DNA from: Syntrophomonadaceae bacterium
GTDB lineage: Bacteria > Bacillota > Dethiobacteria > PWVN01
DNA: 7,472 bases
Assembly (NCBI GenBank): GCA_007136165.1
Contig: SLHK01000115.1
Coordinates: forward strand, 1 to 7,472
Direction of reading: 5' to 3'
Shown: positions 6,115-7,472 of the stretch, one piece after another
Layout: the number at the start of each line of letters is the position of its first letter
Position numbering within the stretch: position 1 is the first letter of the stretch
Position numbers and translations under genes: made by a program
The notes under the pieces: generated by a model
Databases searched by the model: none
Told to the model about the DNA's origin: nothing
The model's input: the letters and a program-made list of their open reading frames with translations, nothing else

Positions 6115-6856
6115 GCTCCGCCAATATGGCGGACAATGTTTCGCCGCACTTCTCCTGAATGACCACCCGGGCCTCCCTGTCAAAGGGGGTGGGCTGCAAA
6201 TTGATGATGATGAGCCGGGAGACCATGCCCGGCATGGCGGCCACGGGATATACGGACAGGCTGCTTCCCGCCACCACCAGAAGGTCGCAGTCAGTCTGCA
6301 GAGCTTCCAGGGCGGCAAAGTAATCCTCCGCCATGGGGTCACCAAAGAGCACGATGTCGGGCCGCAGCATACCGGGGCATTTGCTGCATTTGGGCAGGGG
6401 CAAATCCTTTTCCAGCTGCATAAGGAGTTCCTCCATGGCATGCCTCTTGCCGCAGGACAGGCAGCGGCAGGTCCTGACATGCCCGTGAACCTCGAAAAGG
6501 CGGCGGGTGCCCGCCTTTTTATGCAGCCCGTCAATGTTTTGGGTTATAACCCCCCTGATAAAGCCCAGCTGCTCCATTTCCGCCAGGGCATAATGGCCTA
6601 TGTTGGGTTCTGTCCCTATAAGAGACGAATACCTTTTAAAAGCCACCCGGTAAAACTGCTCCGGATCCTGCATCAGGGCATCCACCGAGGATGTTTTCAC
6701 AGGGTCCATCTTCTCCCACAGCCCCGTTTTGGGGGAGCGAAAATCGGGGATGCCGCTTTCGGTGCTCATGCCGGCCCCCGACAGGACATAGACCCTTTCG
6801 GCTGCTCCCATGAGGCCGGCCGCTTCCCGTATGGTTTTTTTATTCAATGGGGCCAC
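6092..6856 (-). CDS. NAD-dependent protein deacetylase, Sir2 family (class U-like)
   Basis: Sirtuins remove acetyl groups from lysines while cleaving NAD+ to nicotinamide and O-acetyl-ADP-ribose. The protein has 254 residues numbered from GTG 6856. It shows GAGMSTESGIPDFR (27-40, NAD loop), TQNIDGLH (105-112), the catalytic H124 in EVHGH, zinc ligands C132-x2-C135 and C157-x2-C160, PDIVLFGDP (166-174), GSSLSVYP (197-204) and a final N219-L for the ribose. The segment PEQFYRVAFKR (65-75) resembles Thermotoga maritima Sir2 and lacks the Y-x-x-R pair of desuccinylase-type sirtuins: Y69 is followed by A72. A simple deacetylase is therefore most likely. It is a complete single-domain enzyme, not a defence-type Sir2 fusion. 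The start is uncertain: a TTG at 6847, 7 bases after GGAGGT, fits the predicted transcript better (see the promoter). No acetyl-CoA synthetase gene adjoins it to name a substrate. Confidence 0.93.
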   Translation of the reverse strand: MAPLNKKTIREAAGLMGAAERVYVLSGAGMSTESGIPDFRSPKTGLWEKMDPVKTSSVDALMQDPEQFYRVAFKRYSSLIGTEPNIGHYALAEMEQLGFIRGVITQNIDGLHKKAGTRRLFEVHGHVRTCRCLSCGKRHAMEELLMQLEKDLPLPKCSKCPGMLRPDIVLFGDPMAEDYFAALEALQTDCDLLVVAGSSLSVYPVAAMPGMVSRLIIINLQPTPFDREARVVIQEKCGETLSAILAELKGRPGS

Positions 6857-6868
6857 CTCCTCCCTCCT

Positions 6869-6897
6869 ATTATAGCCTTTGTATATTTTCCTGGAAA
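6869..6897 (-). promoter_or_regulatory. Promoter of the sirtuin gene
   Basis: On the minus strand TTTCCA (6897-6892, 4/6) and a perfect TATAAT (6874-6869) are separated by exactly 17 bases. Transcription would start near 6862-6861, only 5-6 bases before the GTG at 6856 and about 15 before the TTG at 6847. The -35 falls on a short perfect inverted repeat, TTTCC-T-GGAAA (6887-6897 on the plus strand). Confidence 0.65.
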
Positions 6898-6906
6898 GAG
6901 TGTAAT
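6879..6906 (+). promoter_or_regulatory. Possible promoter of the zinc-ribbon gene, face-to-face with the sirtuin promoter
   Basis: TTGTAT (6879-6884, 3/6) and TGTAAT (6901-6906, 5/6) lie 16 bases apart. The leader would begin near 6913. It overlaps the sirtuin promoter on the other strand almost completely, so the two could exclude each other. Confidence 0.3.
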
Positions 6907-6921
6907 CTAATAAAAAGTTAA

Positions 6922-6936
6922 CCTCCCGAGAGGAGG
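6922..6936 (+). promoter_or_regulatory. Hairpin that pairs with the Shine-Dalgarno site of the zinc-ribbon gene
   Basis: CCTCC (6922-6926) is perfectly complementary to GGAGG (6932-6936) across a 5-base loop CGAGA. The right arm is the core of the ribosome-binding site for the GTG at 6946. A folded leader would hide the site. Whether this is a real control element or chance complementarity cannot be settled from one sequence. Confidence 0.4.
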
Positions 6937-6945
6937 CATTTTCCG

Positions 6946-7197
6946 GTGTCCATCATATGCCCCGTGTGCAACGGTTTTTACCGGCTCAACCTTACCTGTT
7001 CCTGCGGCTCGCCCCTGGAGGACCGGGGCCGCCTGGAAGACTACGCCGGCCCCTACAGCCCCTACCAGGGCTTAAAGGAAGACCTCTTCCCGGAGGAGGA
7101 AACTTTTGAAAGCCCGGAAGCGAGTTGCGTACACCTTATGTCCTGCCGGGACTGCAGCAAGGATGAACGGGTAGCTGTCACCCAAAGAGAAGCATAG
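6946..7197 (+). CDS. Small double zinc-ribbon-like protein of unknown function
   Basis: This 83-residue soluble protein has two groups of likely metal ligands. The first is C5-x2-C8 with C18-x-C20, in a setting C-P-V-C-N-G that looks like a zinc ribbon. The second is C61-x-H63 with C67-x2-C70. Between them is an acidic linker containing the motif DYAGPYSPYQGL (32-43). I do not know a function; small proteins with a CPxCNG opening and a GPYSPY segment seem familiar from Firmicutes, but I could not search. GTG at 6946 is supported by AGGAGG at 6931-6936, 9 bases upstream. It is transcribed away from the sirtuin gene and precedes the next small gene by 15 bases, so the two probably form an operon closed by the terminator at 7388-7413. 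A structural zinc protein or small adaptor is possible; there is no DNA-binding fold that I can recognise. Confidence 0.75.
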   Translation: MSIICPVCNGFYRLNLTCSCGSPLEDRGRLEDYAGPYSPYQGLKEDLFPEEETFESPEASCVHLMSCRDCSKDERVAVTQREA

Positions 7198-7212
7198 GAA
7201 GGAGGGAATCCC

Positions 7213-7389
7213 ATGGATATTCGGGAACAGGCGGATAAGTGTATTAAAGAATGTGAGAAAAATGCCGAGGAACTGCGGCAGCTGGCTTCCAAAGTCCCCA
7301 ACCGGCAGGCCGGCAACATGTTCTCCCATTCGGCCCAAAAGATAGAGGAGAGTATCCAGGAGTGCCGCAGTGCCCTAAACCAGCTGTAA
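7213..7389 (+). CDS. Small helical cysteine-containing protein of unknown function
   Basis: This gene of 58 codons encodes MDIREQADKC..., a highly charged protein predicted to be a helical hairpin. Helix one runs from about residue 2 to 27, a turn sits near V28-P29-N30, and helix two runs from about residue 36 to 57. Cysteines are C10, C14 (one helical turn apart, C-x3-C) and C51. The spacing faintly recalls cysteine-lined helical-bundle metal-binding proteins, but three cysteines are too few to claim that. GGAGG (7201-7205) lies 7 bases before the ATG. It follows the zinc-ribbon gene by 15 bases and is followed at once by a strong terminator. These two facts support a real co-transcribed gene despite its size. 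Function unknown. Confidence 0.7.
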   Translation: MDIREQADKCIKECEKNAEELRQLASKVPNRQAGNMFSHSAQKIEESIQECRSALNQL

Positions 7390-7413
7390 AAAAGGCCTGA
7401 GGGCCTTTTTTTT
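7388..7413. terminator. Strong bidirectional terminator
   Basis: GGCC (7394-7397) pairs with GGCC (7402-7405) around the tetraloop TGAG. The stem is lengthened by A6 (7388-7393) against T8 (7406-7413). The A and T runs make it work in both directions. It begins within the stop codon of the 58-residue gene and abuts the end of the minus-strand gene coming from the right. Confidence 0.9.
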
Positions 7414-7472
7414 ATGCATGAATCCTGGCTTTTAGCAAATTCCTGTACTCATGGATGAGACGGTCCGTGGTA
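7412..7472 (-). CDS. C-terminal end of a gene cut by the window edge; possibly Spo0E-like
   Basis: Reading in from the right edge, one minus-strand frame stays open for 19 codons and stops at TAA (7414-7412): TTDRLIHEYRNLLKARIHA. It ends right at a terminator able to act in that direction, which supports a real coding end. The D-R-L-I-x-E-Y string is what follows the SQ-x-x-D signature of Spo0E-like aspartyl-phosphate phosphatases, small sporulation regulators that dephosphorylate Spo0A. The S-Q part would lie just outside the window, so this identification is tentative. Confidence 0.42.
   Translation of the reverse strand, partial: TTDRLIHEYRNLLKARIHA

Noticed and set aside
5719..6534. Minus-strand open frame of 271 codons across thiN and the sirtuin
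   Set aside because: It crosses two genes with clear family motifs in other frames, and its protein is rich in Pro, Arg, Cys and Trp, typical of a shadow frame.
6092..6856. Sir2 domain as part of an anti-phage defence system
   Set aside because: The protein is a compact single-domain deacetylase with its own zinc site and resembles Thermotoga Sir2. There is no Argonaute, helicase, STAND or other defence partner nearby.
6083..6910. Long plus-strand open frame of 275 codons opposite the sirtuin gene
   Set aside because: It mirrors the well-supported sirtuin gene, has no ribosome site at its start, and its translation lacks recognisable domains. High third-position GC keeps the opposite frame open.

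Overview
The window (7472 bases) reads as a chromosomal stretch of a GC-rich, low-redundancy Gram-positive anaerobe, most likely a clostridial Firmicute of the Peptococcaceae/Moorella/Thermoanaerobacterales kind. This is inferred from strong AGGAGG Shine-Dalgarno (SD) sites, GTG starts, short intergenic gaps, compact hairpin-plus-T-run terminators, a stand-alone cytosolic starch-binding module, a Thermotoga-type sirtuin and a possible Spo0E-like tail at the right edge. No protein or RNA database was searched, so the genus is not claimed. There are no rRNAs, tRNAs, insertion sequences, CRISPR arrays or phage genes.

Layout. Positions 75-383 (+) encode a small CBM25/53-like glucan-binding protein followed by a terminator. 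Positions 485-1618 (+) encode epoxyqueuosine reductase QueG, which performs the last step of queuosine tRNA modification. Positions 1735-2790 (+) encode an isopropylmalate/isocitrate dehydrogenase-family enzyme whose substrate helix looks LeuB-like but whose cofactor loop looks like NADP-dependent isocitrate dehydrogenase. It ends at a strong terminator shared with a convergent DUF554 membrane protein (2829-3509, -). A divergent EamA/DMT transporter (3668-4534, +) runs tail-to-tail into endonuclease III (nth, 4493-5167, -), overlapping it by 42 bases. nth sits in a two-gene unit behind a small membrane protein (5182-5412, -). Thiamine pyrophosphokinase (5449-6114, +) is head-to-head with that unit and tail-to-tail, with a 23-base overlap, with a class-U-like sirtuin (6092-6856, -). 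On the other side of the sirtuin promoter is a two-gene unit of small cysteine-containing proteins (6946-7197 and 7213-7389, +). It ends at a bidirectional terminator shared with the C-terminal end of a gene entering from the right (7412-7472, -).

Functionally this is a patchwork of unlinked housekeeping genes (tRNA modification, carbon metabolism, base-excision repair, thiamine activation, protein deacetylation) rather than one pathway or a defence or mobile island. The less ordinary signals are the hybrid active-site signature of the dehydrogenase, the compact regulatory region between the sirtuin and the small zinc-ribbon protein, the two uncharacterised small-protein genes there, and the tightly packed overlapping gene ends and starts. 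I do not see a convincing new multi-gene system.
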